From Conchiformibius steedae (lineage in GTDB: Bacteria > Pseudomonadota > Gammaproteobacteria > Burkholderiales > Neisseriaceae): a DNA stretch of 64,000 nucleotides. The stretch lies in the NCBI RefSeq assembly GCF_014054725.1, contig NZ_CP059563.1, forward strand, positions 1,887,749-1,951,748. Reading direction: 5' to 3'. A program made the translations under genes and the position numbers. Each line of letters starts with the position of its first letter. Position 1 is the stretch's first letter. Positions 11,525-20,043 of the stretch are shown here, in pieces. The notes beneath the pieces were generated by a model. That model saw only the letters and a list, made by a program, of their open reading frames with translations. It was not told where the DNA came from and did not search any database.

Positions 11525-12937
11525 TTAAGCAGCGTTTTTTTGCCAATCTGCCAATGCCTGCGCGGTGCGGTTGATGCTGCCAGCGCCCATGGTCAGCACC
11601 ACATCGCCGTCTTGTAATACGCCCAACAGTGTTTGAGGCAGTGCGTTCACATCTTCACAATAAATCGGCTCAATCTTGCCCGACACACGCAAGGCGCGTG
11701 CCAAAGCGCGGCTGTCGGCAGCAACAATCGGTTCTTCGCCCGCCGCATACACTTCGGTCAGCACCACGCTGTCTGCCAATGCCAATACTTGCACAAAATC
11801 TTCAAACAAATCACGGGTGCGCGTGTAGCGGTGAGGTTGGAACGCCAACACCAAGCGGTTATCGGGATACGCGCCACGCGCTGCCGCCAAAGTGGCTGCC
11901 ATTTCTACAGGATGATGTCCGTAATCGTCAATAATCAATGCCTTGCCCTTTTTTTCGGGCAGATTGATTTCGCCATAGCTTTGGAAACGCCGTCCCACAC
12001 CGCCAAATTGTGCCAAACCCTGCTGTACTGCCGCCACGCTCGCGCCGCATTCCAATGCCACACCAATACTTGCCAAGGCATTCAATACATTATGTCGCCC
12101 CGGTAGGTTCAAACGCACGGGAAATTCGTGTACGCCATGTTTGTGGCGGGCGCGTACGTCAAACGTCATTTGTGCGCCGTCTGCCTGCACACGGGTGGCG
12201 CAAATATCGGCGCTGTCGTCATCAATATTATAGGTGGCAAACGGTTTTTTGATTTTCGGCACAATGGCGCGGACGTGTTCGCTGTCGGTACACAAAAAGG
12301 CTTTGCCGTAAAAGGGCATGCGGTGGACAAAATCCACAAACGCCTGATGCAGTTTGTCGATGCTGTGGTCGTAGGTGTCCATGTGGTCGGTATCAATATT
12401 GGTAATCACCGACATCACGGGCGACAAATATAAAAACGAGGCATCGCTTTCATCGGCTTCTGCCACCAAATATTGCCCTTTGCCTAATTTAGCATTGGTG
12501 CCTGCGGCGGTGAGTTTGCCGCCAATCACAAAAGTGGGGTCTAAACCTGCTGCGCCCAAAATAGATGCAGTCAAACTGGTGGTGGTGGTTTTGCCGTGCG
12601 TACCCGCAATGGCGATACCGTCGCGAAAACGCATCAGTTCTGCCAACATCATGGCACGCGGAATCACGGGAATATGCTGTGCCAATGCTGCTTCTACTTC
12701 GGGATTATCGGGTTTGACGGCGGTGGAAGTAACGACAACATCGGCGCCATTAACGTGTTCGGCGGTGTGTCCGGGAAAAACGCGCACGCCCAAGCCGTCT
12801 AAATGGCGTGTTACTGCGCTTTGGGCTTGGTCGGAACCGGAAACCTGAAAACCGAGGTTGTGCAGCACTTCGGCAATGCCGCACATACCCGAGCCGCCAA
12901 TGCCGACAAAATGAATATTGTTTACTCTGTTTTTCAT
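11525..12937 (-). CDS. murC: UDP-N-acetylmuramate--L-alanine ligase
   Basis: Adds L-Ala to UDP-MurNAc. The 470-residue Mur ligase has an N-terminal Rossmann-like domain ([21 protein letters not shown]), the ATP P-loop [14 protein letters not shown], the central [18 protein letters not shown] and the C-terminal [13 protein letters not shown] and [19 protein letters not shown] box precedes the ATG. In most Neisseriaceae dcw clusters murG lies upstream. Here the divergent tsaD does, so murC is the first gene of a separated 3' block. Confidence 0.97.
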   Translation of the reverse strand: MKNRVNNIHFVGIGGSGMCGIAEVLHNLGFQVSGSDQAQSAVTRHLDGLGVRVFPGHTAEHVNGADVVVTSTAVKPDNPEVEAALAQHIPVIPRAMMLAELMRFRDGIAIAGTHGKTTTTSLTASILGAAGLDPTFVIGGKLTAAGTNAKLGKGQYLVAEADESDASFLYLSPVMSVITNIDTDHMDTYDHSIDKLHQAFVDFVHRMPFYGKAFLCTDSEHVRAIVPKIKKPFATYNIDDDSADICATRVQADGAQMTFDVRARHKHGVHEFPVRLNLPGRHNVLNALASIGVALECGASVAAVQQGLAQFGGVGRRFQSYGEINLPEKKGKALIIDDYGHHPVEMAATLAAARGAYPDNRLVLAFQPHRYTRTRDLFEDFVQVLALADSVVLTEVYAAGEEPIVAADSRALARALRVSGKIEPIYCEDVNALPQTLLGVLQDGDVVLTMGAGSINRTAQALADWQKNAA

Positions 12938-13123
12938 GGTTTTAACGTTCCCTAATATTTGGCTAGGAAGTGCAGTCGGGCTGCCGTTGCCAAAAAGCGG
13001 ATATTTTAAAGGGCTTAAGCCGCTTGCGCCATGCTTTTTTGTAAAAATTTATCGGCAGGGGCGGCAAATGCGGTTTTCCTGTCTTAAAATGGCGGTTTTG
13101 ATTTTTCAGCTATCGCAAACACT

Positions 13124-14170
13124 ATGTTGGTACTCGGCATTGAATCTTCCTGCGACGAAACTGGCGTCGCCCTATATTGCAGCGAACGCGGCTTAATCGC
13201 CGAACGTTTGCACACTCAAATGGCACTGCACGCCGAATACGGCGGCGTTGTCCCCGAACTCGCCAGCCGCGACCACATCCGCCGCTTGGTTCCATTGACA
13301 CAAGGCTGTGTGCAAGACGCAGGCATCACCCTTGCCAATGTGGACGCCGTTGCCTACACACAAGGTCCGGGCTTGGGCGGCGCACTGCTGGCGGGCGCGT
13401 CTTATGCCAATGCGTTGGCGTTTGCCTTAAACAAACCCGTGTTGCCCGTGCATCATTTGGAAGGACATTTGCTCTCGCCGCTGCTGGCAGACGAACGCCC
13501 CGATTTTCCCTTTGTCGCCCTACTGGTTTCAGGCGGACACACCCAATTTATGGCGGTGCGCGGCGTGGGCGATTACGAATTGCTGGGCGAAACGGTGGAC
13601 GATGCCGCAGGCGAAGCCTTTGACAAAACCGCCAAACTGCTCGGACTGCCCTATCCGGGGGGGGCAAAATTGTCCGAACTCGCCAAACTCGGCACGCCCG
13701 ATGCCTACCGTTTTCCGCGCCCCATGCTGCATTCGGGCGATTTGCAGATGAGTTTTTCAGGCTTAAAAACCGCCGTGCTCACCGCCGTAGAAAAAGCCCG
13801 CGCCCAACACGGCAACACCCTGCCCGACCCCGTGCGTAACAACATTTGTCGCGCCTTTCAAGATGCCGTGGCAGACGTATTAACCGCCAAAGCCCGCACC
13901 GCGCTGCAACAAACAGGCTGGCGCACACTGGTGGTGGCAGGCGGCGTAGGCGCAAACTGGCAACTGCGCCAACAGCTTGCCCAATTAAGCATCAAAGGCG
14001 AACCGGTACACAGCTATTTCCCCCCGCCTGCCCTGTGTACCGACAACGGTGCCATGATTGCCTTTGCCGCCGCCATGCGTTTGCAACATCAAATCCAAGC
14101 CCCCGCGCCCGCCGCCGCCTTTACCGTACGCCCGCGCTGGGCCTTAAGCGATTTGCAACGCAGCCGATAA
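13124..14170 (+). CDS. tsaD: tRNA N6-adenosine threonylcarbamoyltransferase
   Basis: Transfers the threonylcarbamoyl group to A37 of ANN-decoding tRNAs, together with TsaB/E. It starts [19 protein letters not shown], with the metal-binding histidines in [12 protein letters not shown], the nucleotide-binding [15 protein letters not shown] and [13 protein letters not shown], and [14 protein letters not shown] at the C-terminal site. Length 348 residues, as expected. It is divergent from murC with 186 nt between them and is followed by a structured repeat. Confidence 0.97.
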   Translation: MLVLGIESSCDETGVALYCSERGLIAERLHTQMALHAEYGGVVPELASRDHIRRLVPLTQGCVQDAGITLANVDAVAYTQGPGLGGALLAGASYANALAFALNKPVLPVHHLEGHLLSPLLADERPDFPFVALLVSGGHTQFMAVRGVGDYELLGETVDDAAGEAFDKTAKLLGLPYPGGAKLSELAKLGTPDAYRFPRPMLHSGDLQMSFSGLKTAVLTAVEKARAQHGNTLPDPVRNNICRAFQDAVADVLTAKARTALQQTGWRTLVVAGGVGANWQLRQQLAQLSIKGEPVHSYFPPPALCTDNGAMIAFAAAMRLQHQIQAPAPAAAFTVRPRWALSDLQRSR

Positions 14171-14187
14171 TCTTTCCTTCATCAAGT

Positions 14188-14319
14188 TTCCTTTTCGGTT
14201 TGAGAACCTGCCGTTTACAGCGGTAAAATAAATTTTTGTTCGGGCGGGGTGTCAGCCCGTCCGAATCAGGGCAACAACATCGGGCTGTGCTTGATGGGTT
14301 TCCCTGTGTGTTGAAACAT
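14188..14319. repeat. Structured intergenic repeat, copy 1
   Basis: About 132 bp that align along their whole length with 57326-57453 in the same orientation. The longest identical blocks are AATCAGGGCAACA and CATCGGGCTGTGCTTGATGG. The segment from about 14271 to 14313 can fold: CAACA..CA pairs with TGTGTTG and an inner GGG pairs with CCC. In copy 2 the inner pair is GGGCT with AGCC, so sequence differences keep the pairing. A second stem pairs TTCGGGCGGG with CCCGTCCGAA. This copy lies between tsaD and the CAP lipoprotein gene. Confidence 0.8.
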
Positions 14320-14443
14320 CACTGCTTTTTTTTCGCCACAACCGTCGCCTGCCCCAGCCTTCATTCCGTTTCATCCCGCCAACTTTATGATAAGATGGCA
14401 AAGTTTTATCTTTTCCCTGATTAACCAACCACAAGGAAACACC

Positions 14444-15886
14444 ATGAACGCAAGACACAGCCTGATGTTGGGTCTTTTGGCATTACTGGGTTTGAGTGCC
14501 TGCGGCAGCGGCGGACACGATGTCGTCCTCAGCAGCAGCACCATGCCTTCGCACCTGCAACCCAACAACAATAAGCCGCAATCCAAGCCCAACGGCAACC
14601 AACCGTCAAACGGCAACAACAACCCGTTCAAGCCTTCACAAGGCAGCGGCGGAACAGGCACAGCCAATCCGTCCAACCCCTCAAACGGCAGCGGAACAGG
14701 CACAGCTAATCCATCTAACCCCTCAAACGGTGGCGGAACAGGCACAACCAATCCGTCTAACCCGTCAAATGGCAACGGAACAGGTACAGCCAATCCGTCT
14801 AACCCGTCAAATGGCAGCGGAGCAGACACAGCCAATCCGTCCACCCCCTCAAACGACAGCGGAACAGGCACAAGCACCCCATCTACCCCTTCTGCATTCC
14901 AAGTTACCCCGCCTGCCGCCGCGCAAAAAGCCGAAATTGACAAAGCCGTTGCCAATACCAACAAACTTCGCGCCGAAAAAGGCTTGCCCGCGCTGCAATA
15001 CGACCCCAACCTGTCTGCCTACGCGCAAAAACGCGCCGAAGAAATCGTTAAGCTGTTTAAACACACCCGCCCAGACGGAGAATCGTGGAGCACTGGCGTA
15101 AAAGGCGGTTACAGCGGCGAAAACATCGCAGCAGGCAGTGCCACTGCCGACAAAACCGTATTAGACCAATGGCGCAACAGTTCGGGGCATTACGCCAATA
15201 TGATTAACAGCAATTACACCCGCATCGGCATCGGTTTGGTGTATGTTCCCAACAGCGAGCACGGTTATTACTGGGTGCAGATTTTCGGCAGCGACAGCAC
15301 CACCAGCGATTACCACTTTATCAGTCCTAACAATATGATGCGTTCCGCGTTGATGATTCCCGTCAAACGAGATGCCCTTGATGCACTTGCCACGCTGAAA
15401 ATTGACGGACGCACACTGCCGCTGACGATTTCGGGCAACAGCGATTGGCACACCATCAAGGCACAAGGCTACACGGGCGAATTTGGCGGTAATACCGTGT
15501 TTAGCCGTTACGGTGTGGTGAAAGCCGAAAACGAAGGGCAATACCGCAGCTTCCATCAGGGTTTGCCGACTGCTTTGGCAGACATGCCCCAAGCAGGTGT
15601 CATCCGTTATCAGGGTCAGGGCATTGCCGCGCAGGGCGTGGAAAAACGCTATCTACAAGCGGATTTTACCGCTGATTTTGACCGCAAAACCTTAAACGGC
15701 AGCTTGAGCAACGCGCAACAGCGTTTCGGTATTGATGCCATTATTCGCGGCAATACTTTTGTTAGCCCGATTGGGGCGAAAGTTGCCACGCAAGGCGGAT
15801 TTTTTGGTGTAAATGCAGCAGAAGTGGCGGGTACGTTTGACGACCGCCAAGGCACACAAGGCGCATTTGGTGCTACACGCCGTTAA
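14444..15886 (+). CDS. Surface lipoprotein: CAP domain fused to TbpB-like barrel
   Basis: A 480-residue composite protein. A lipoprotein signal ends in LGLSAC with the lipidated cysteine at residue 20. Then comes a flexible Asn/Pro/Ser/Gly linker with five to six 14-residue repeats of the type GTGTANPSNPSNGS (about residues 68-150). A CAP/SCP/PR-1 domain spans about 160-285 (NTNKLRAEKGLPAL, FKHTRPDG, GENIAAG, WRNSSGHYANMI, YYWVQIFG). The C-terminal region ends in a TbpB-type barrel with GGFFGVNAAEVAGTF and GAFGATRR. That ending is typical of neisserial surface lipoproteins moved outward by Slam translocons (family knowledge; surface exposure here is inference). The ATG at 14444 has AAGGA 6 nt upstream. 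Confidence 0.85.
   Translation: MNARHSLMLGLLALLGLSACGSGGHDVVLSSSTMPSHLQPNNNKPQSKPNGNQPSNGNNNPFKPSQGSGGTGTANPSNPSNGSGTGTANPSNPSNGGGTGTTNPSNPSNGNGTGTANPSNPSNGSGADTANPSTPSNDSGTGTSTPSTPSAFQVTPPAAAQKAEIDKAVANTNKLRAEKGLPALQYDPNLSAYAQKRAEEIVKLFKHTRPDGESWSTGVKGGYSGENIAAGSATADKTVLDQWRNSSGHYANMINSNYTRIGIGLVYVPNSEHGYYWVQIFGSDSTTSDYHFISPNNMMRSALMIPVKRDALDALATLKIDGRTLPLTISGNSDWHTIKAQGYTGEFGGNTVFSRYGVVKAENEGQYRSFHQGLPTALADMPQAGVIRYQGQGIAAQGVEKRYLQADFTADFDRKTLNGSLSNAQQRFGIDAIIRGNTFVSPIGAKVATQGGFFGVNAAEVAGTFDDRQGTQGAFGATRR
14651..14890 (+). repeat. In-frame 42-bp tandem repeat in the lipoprotein linker
   Basis: Five to six consecutive 42-bp units encode 14-residue blocks (GTGTANPSNPSNGS and variants; the last two degenerate to NPSTPSNDS and TPSTPSAF). 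Because the unit is a multiple of three, gain or loss of copies changes only the linker length. Confidence 0.85.
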
Positions 15887-15915
15887 GCCTGAATAATATT
15901 CACTGGATACCACCC

Positions 15916-15940
15916 ACCGCCCCGCTTGGGGCGGTTTTGC
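15916..15940 (+). terminator. Terminator after the CAP lipoprotein gene
   Basis: An 8-bp perfect stem (15916-15923 with 15928-15935) with a 4-nt loop is followed by TTTGC. The T-run also provides the -35 of the next promoter. Confidence 0.75.
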
Positions 15941-15965
15941 TTATCCGTCTGCCTTGGGCTACAAT
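15937..15965 (+). promoter_or_regulatory. sigma70-type promoter of smc
   Basis: TTGCTT (15937-15942), 17-bp spacer, TACAAT (15960-15965). The predicted transcription start, around 15972, lies about 20 nt before the chosen smc ATG and only a few nt before an alternative upstream ATG at 15975. Confidence 0.65.
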
Positions 15966-15992
15966 CGCCGCTTTATGTCTTTCTGCCGCCGT

Positions 15993-18900
15993 ATGCGCCT
16001 TACCCACATCAAACTTTCTGGTTTCAAATCGTTTGCCGAAACCACCACCATTCCCGTACCGGGGCAATTGGTGGCGGTGGTTGGTCCTAACGGTTGCGGA
16101 AAATCCAATGTGATGGATGCAGTGCGCTGGGTGTTGGGCGAAAGTTCCGCCAAACAGCTGCGCGGCGAAAGCATGCAGGACGTGATTTTTAACGGCGCAG
16201 CCACACGCCGCGCCGCTGCCCGCGCTTCGGTTGAGCTGGTGTTTGACAACAACAGCGGCACATTGGGCGGGGCGTGGGGGCAGTATGCCGAAATCAGCAT
16301 CAAACGCCAATTGTCGCGGCAGGGCGAGTCGCATTATCTGATTAACGGGCAAACCGTGCGCCGCCGCGACATTACCGAGCTGTTTCTCGGCACGGGCGCG
16401 GGTGCGCGCGGTTATGCCGTAATAGAACAAGGCATGATTTCGCGGATTATTGAAGCCCGTCCCGAAGAATTGCGCGGCTATTTGGAAGAAGCCGCAGGCG
16501 TGTCCAAATACAAAGAACGCCGCCGCGAAACCGCCCAACGCTTGGCAGACACCCGCGCCCATTTGCAGCGTTTGGCGGATATGCGCCAAGAGCTGGACCG
16601 TCAAACCGACAAGCTGCGCGAACAAGCCGCCGCCGCCGAACAACATCAGACACTCAGCCGCGAACTGGCACAATTACAAGATTTGGCAGATTTTATTTTG
16701 TGGCAACACGCCCTACACGAAGCCGACCTTGCCCAAGCACGTCATCAAACCGCCCAAAGCGAATACGAACACAGCGAACAACAGTTGCACACGCTGGAAG
16801 ACCAATACGCCGAATTACACGCCCAAGAACAACAACACCAGCAGCAACGCCACAGCCTCAACCGCGAACACGCCCTGTTGCGCGAGCAAAAAGCCCGTTT
16901 GGAAGAACAACTGCACGCCCAACGCCGCCACCGCGAACAACAACAGCAACAGCGCAGCCACGCCCAAGCCGCCTTGCAAGTGTTGGCGCAGGAAGCCGAT
17001 GCCCTGCAACAGCAACTTGCCCACGCCCACGCCCATTTGCAAGAACACCAGCGCGACAGCCACGCACTCGCCCACACCCTTGAGCAGCAGCAACGCGCCG
17101 CCGAAGCCGCCCAAGCCCATTGCCAAAACCGCCGCGACCACGCCCGTCAATGCCAAAACACACAGCAGCATGCCCGTCATCAGGCAGAATTGACACAACA
17201 GCAAGTGCAATACGCCGAACACAACCTACACGAACGGCAAACCCGTTTGGCACGTTTGGCGCAACAGCATCAGCAAGACGACCACACCCTCGCCGCACAA
17301 CAGGCACTCACTGAAGCCGACACCCGCCAACACCAACACGACACCCTCGCCGAAGCGGTATTACAGTTAGAAAACGAACAAGCACAGTTGCACCAGCACT
17401 GCCAATCTGCCGAACACGCCTACCGCGATGTGCACGCCCGCTGGCTACAGGCACAGGCAGAAGCACACGCCTTGGCGCAATGGCAGGACGAACAAACCGA
17501 TTTTTGGCAACACCTGCCCGACTGCGGTTCGATTCTGTGGCAGCAGCTGGATGTGGACGAGACTTGGCGGCAAGCCGTGTATGTGCTGCTGGGTGCGCGT
17601 TTAAACGCCCGCGCCCCCGCCGAAGAACCCGTCCTAACGGATTTGCCCGCAGGCGAAGCGGTGTGGCTGCATCCGTCTCCTTCCCCTTTAGCTGCTTCTG
17701 TACGCGCCGCCGATGATGCCCTGTTAAACCGCATCCGTCTGCCCGACCACAGCCCCTTTACTCACGCCCTTGCACACTGGTTGGCAGATGTGCGTTGTGC
17801 CGACAATTGGCAACAGGCATGGGCGCGGCGGCACGAATTGGCAGACGGCGAAAGCTGGCTCACCCCCGCAGGTCAGCGCATCGACCGCATCGGCGTGTAT
17901 CTAAACGGCACACCCAACCCGCACCACCAACGCGCTGCCGAACTGGACCGTTTGCAACAGCACAGCCAAGCCCTTGCCGATGAATGCCAGCTTGCCGAAC
18001 AACACTGGCAGCAGCAACGCGCCCGCGCCCAATCGCATCAGCAGCATTTAGCCGAACAGCAACAAGCCTTGCGCCAAGCCGCTGCCGAACTTGTCCGCGC
18101 CCAACAGCACGCCGCACAATGGCAGGCACGTTGCGAACAGCAAGCGCAACAACTCGCCCGTTTACAGTCAGAACAAGAACAGGCGCAGCAAGAATACCAA
18201 GACGCAGAAAACCGTCTTTCCCAAGTCCGCGCCCAACTCGCCCAACACCAAAGCGCAGCCGCCACCGCCGAACAACAGGCACGCGCCGCCGAAAACGAAT
18301 TAGCCACAGCCGAACAAGCCGCGCAACACGCCCGTCAAACCGCCGAACACAGCGCAAATGCCCACCGCCGCGCCCAAGAACAAGAAACGTATTGGCAAAG
18401 TCTGCACCAACAGCACAGCCAAGCCCTTGCCGACAACCGCCGTCAGCAAGCGCATCAACAAGCCTTATTAGACGAAAGCCAAGCCCAACAAGGACATTGG
18501 CCCGATTACGAAGAACAATTGCTGCGTTTGGACAGCTTGGACGAAATGGCAGCCCAAGCCGAAGAACAACAAGCAGAATTGGCACAACAATTACAGCAGT
18601 TGCAACAACAGCTTCACCACACCGACCAACAACGCCGTCACCTGCAAGCGCAGCTTCCCCACCGCCAAAACGCCGTTCAAGATGCCCTGCTGCTGCAACA
18701 ACAGTCGCTGCTTTCCGCCAAACAGCATTACAACGAATTGGTAGAACGCCACGGCAGCGAACCCGACAATCCCGAACACACTTGGGCGCACCTGAAAACC
18801 GCCGCTGCCGATGCCCCCGCCCCCAGCCTGCTCAAACAACGCGCCGCCGCCGTGCGCCGCCGTATAGAAGCCTTGGGCGCAGTCAATCTTGCCGCTTTGC

Positions 18901-19490
18901 AGGAATTGGCACAGGCGCAAGAACGCAGCGATTATTACCGCAATCAAAACGACGACTTACAACAAGCCGCCGAACTGCTGGAACAAGCCATCGCCCAAAT
19001 TGACCGCGAAACCGAAAGCCGTTTCCGCGATACATTTGAACAAGCCAACCGCCACATGGCGCATTATTTCCCTACCCTGTTTGGCGGCGGCGAAGCCGCG
19101 CTGGTGCTGGCTCAAGACGGCGGTGTTGGCATCCACGCCCGCCCCCCCGGTAAAAAAAACAGCACCATCCAACTGCTTTCAGGCGGCGAAAAAGCCCTTA
19201 CCGCCATGAGTTTGGTGTTTGCCCTGTTCAGCCTAAATCCCGCGCCTTTCTGCCTGCTGGATGAAGTAGATGCCCCTTTAGACGATGCCAATACAGGGCG
19301 TTTTTGCCGTTTGGTAAAACAAATGTCGGCAAACACCCAGTTTTTATACATCTCGCACAACCGCCTGACCATGGAAATGGCAGAACAGCTTATCGGCATT
19401 ACCATGCAGGAAAAAGGCGTGTCGCGCATGGTGGCGGTGGACATCCGCCAAGCCGCCGAGTTTGCCCGCACCAACGACAATACACCTTAA
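15993..19490 (+). CDS. smc: Chromosome segregation ATPase SMC
   Basis: Condensin core: DNA-entrapping ATPase acting with ScpA/ScpB in chromosome compaction and segregation. The N-terminal head begins MRLTHIKLSGFKSF, with Walker A GPNGCGKSN. The C-terminal head has the signature LSGGEKALTAMSL and Walker B PFCLLDEVDAPLDD. Between them are two long coiled coils around a hinge (about residues 515-640). The coils are unusually rich in Gln, His and Ala. The 1165-residue length from the ATG at 15993 is normal. An ATG at 15975 is possible but would be almost leaderless and adds residues without family similarity. Confidence 0.97.
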   Translation: MRLTHIKLSGFKSFAETTTIPVPGQLVAVVGPNGCGKSNVMDAVRWVLGESSAKQLRGESMQDVIFNGAATRRAAARASVELVFDNNSGTLGGAWGQYAEISIKRQLSRQGESHYLINGQTVRRRDITELFLGTGAGARGYAVIEQGMISRIIEARPEELRGYLEEAAGVSKYKERRRETAQRLADTRAHLQRLADMRQELDRQTDKLREQAAAAEQHQTLSRELAQLQDLADFILWQHALHEADLAQARHQTAQSEYEHSEQQLHTLEDQYAELHAQEQQHQQQRHSLNREHALLREQKARLEEQLHAQRRHREQQQQQRSHAQAALQVLAQEADALQQQLAHAHAHLQEHQRDSHALAHTLEQQQRAAEAAQAHCQNRRDHARQCQNTQQHARHQAELTQQQVQYAEHNLHERQTRLARLAQQHQQDDHTLAAQQALTEADTRQHQHDTLAEAVLQLENEQAQLHQHCQSAEHAYRDVHARWLQAQAEAHALAQWQDEQTDFWQHLPDCGSILWQQLDVDETWRQAVYVLLGARLNARAPAEEPVLTDLPAGEAVWLHPSPSPLAASVRAADDALLNRIRLPDHSPFTHALAHWLADVRCADNWQQAWARRHELADGESWLTPAGQRIDRIGVYLNGTPNPHHQRAAELDRLQQHSQALADECQLAEQHWQQQRARAQSHQQHLAEQQQALRQAAAELVRAQQHAAQWQARCEQQAQQLARLQSEQEQAQQEYQDAENRLSQVRAQLAQHQSAAATAEQQARAAENELATAEQAAQHARQTAEHSANAHRRAQEQETYWQSLHQQHSQALADNRRQQAHQQALLDESQAQQGHWPDYEEQLLRLDSLDEMAAQAEEQQAELAQQLQQLQQQLHHTDQQRRHLQAQLPHRQNAVQDALLLQQQSLLSAKQHYNELVERHGSEPDNPEHTWAHLKTAAADAPAPSLLKQRAAAVRRRIEALGAVNLAALQELAQAQERSDYYRNQNDDLQQAAELLEQAIAQIDRETESRFRDTFEQANRHMAHYFPTLFGGGEAALVLAQDGGVGIHARPPGKKNSTIQLLSGGEKALTAMSLVFALFSLNPAPFCLLDEVDAPLDDANTGRFCRLVKQMSANTQFLYISHNRLTMEMAEQLIGITMQEKGVSRMVAVDIRQAAEFARTNDNTP

Positions 19491-19508
19491 CTACAATTCA
19501 ATACATCA

Positions 19509-19537
19509 TTGACGCAAAAAAACTTTTTTTCTAAAAT
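19509..19537 (+). promoter_or_regulatory. Strong sigma70-type promoter, possibly leaderless
   Basis: TTGACG (19509-19514), 17-bp spacer, TAAAAT (19532-19537). The ATG at 19545 begins only 8 nt after the -10, so transcription should start at or within a base or two of the start codon. Confidence 0.7.
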
Positions 19538-19544
19538 AGCGTTT

Positions 19545-20009
19545 ATGAAATCCGCCCTATTCTCACACACACGCACTTTAGCTGTATGTTTGGGCTACGC
19601 TGCCGTTCTCGCCCACGCCCAAACCGTTTGGAAAGTAAAAGGCACAAGCATCTATTCCGATACGCCCCCGCAACTGCGTTTGCACAATGTGCAAACCTTT
19701 AACCCGCGCAACGGTAAATTGTCTGAACCCGTTTACGCCAAACCGCAACTGCCCGTCAAAACACCAGCCCAAACCGAAGAAAACAACGCCTATCTTGACG
19801 ATGCCGCTGCTGCATCGGCTGTGGTGTCGGTTTCGCCCACACCCGCTCCAAACAACACCGAAGCAGCAGAACCCGTTTCCCCACAAGAACAAAACCGCCG
19901 CAATTTGTGCCAAGCCGCACAAGATGCTTTAGCGCGTGCCGCCGCCGCAGGCAACAGCAACTTAAACATTCAAGAAGCCGACGTGGTGCGCCACTGTATT
20001 GCTGCATAA
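19545..20009 (+). CDS. Exported DUF4124-like protein
   Basis: A 154-residue protein with a Sec signal peptide (cleavage likely after LAHA), then TVWKVKGTSIYSDTPPQL. This resembles the DUF4124 start, where a tryptophan/tyrosine strand precedes a TPP motif. The middle is Pro/Ala-rich and disordered, and the end (NLCQAAQDALARAAAAGNS, VVRHC) is helical with two cysteines. Such proteins are widespread in beta- and gammaproteobacteria, with no settled function. The ATG at 19545 is dictated by the adjacent promoter. The next gene begins 34 nt downstream and is probably co-transcribed. Confidence 0.7.
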   Translation: MKSALFSHTRTLAVCLGYAAVLAHAQTVWKVKGTSIYSDTPPQLRLHNVQTFNPRNGKLSEPVYAKPQLPVKTPAQTEENNAYLDDAAAASAVVSVSPTPAPNNTEAAEPVSPQEQNRRNLCQAAQDALARAAAAGNSNLNIQEADVVRHCIAA

Positions 20010-20043
20010 ATTCCTCAATATCAACTGCCATAAGGAAAAAATC

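Noticed and set aside
14651..14890. CRISPR array, suggested by regular 42-bp periodicity
   Set aside because: The units are contiguous, lack spacers and are translated in frame as a protein linker.
16450..19003. Several long alternative frames inside smc (Thr/Pro/Arg-rich)
   Set aside because: They are by-products of the GC- and Gln-codon-rich coiled-coil sequence; the smc frame carries all motifs.
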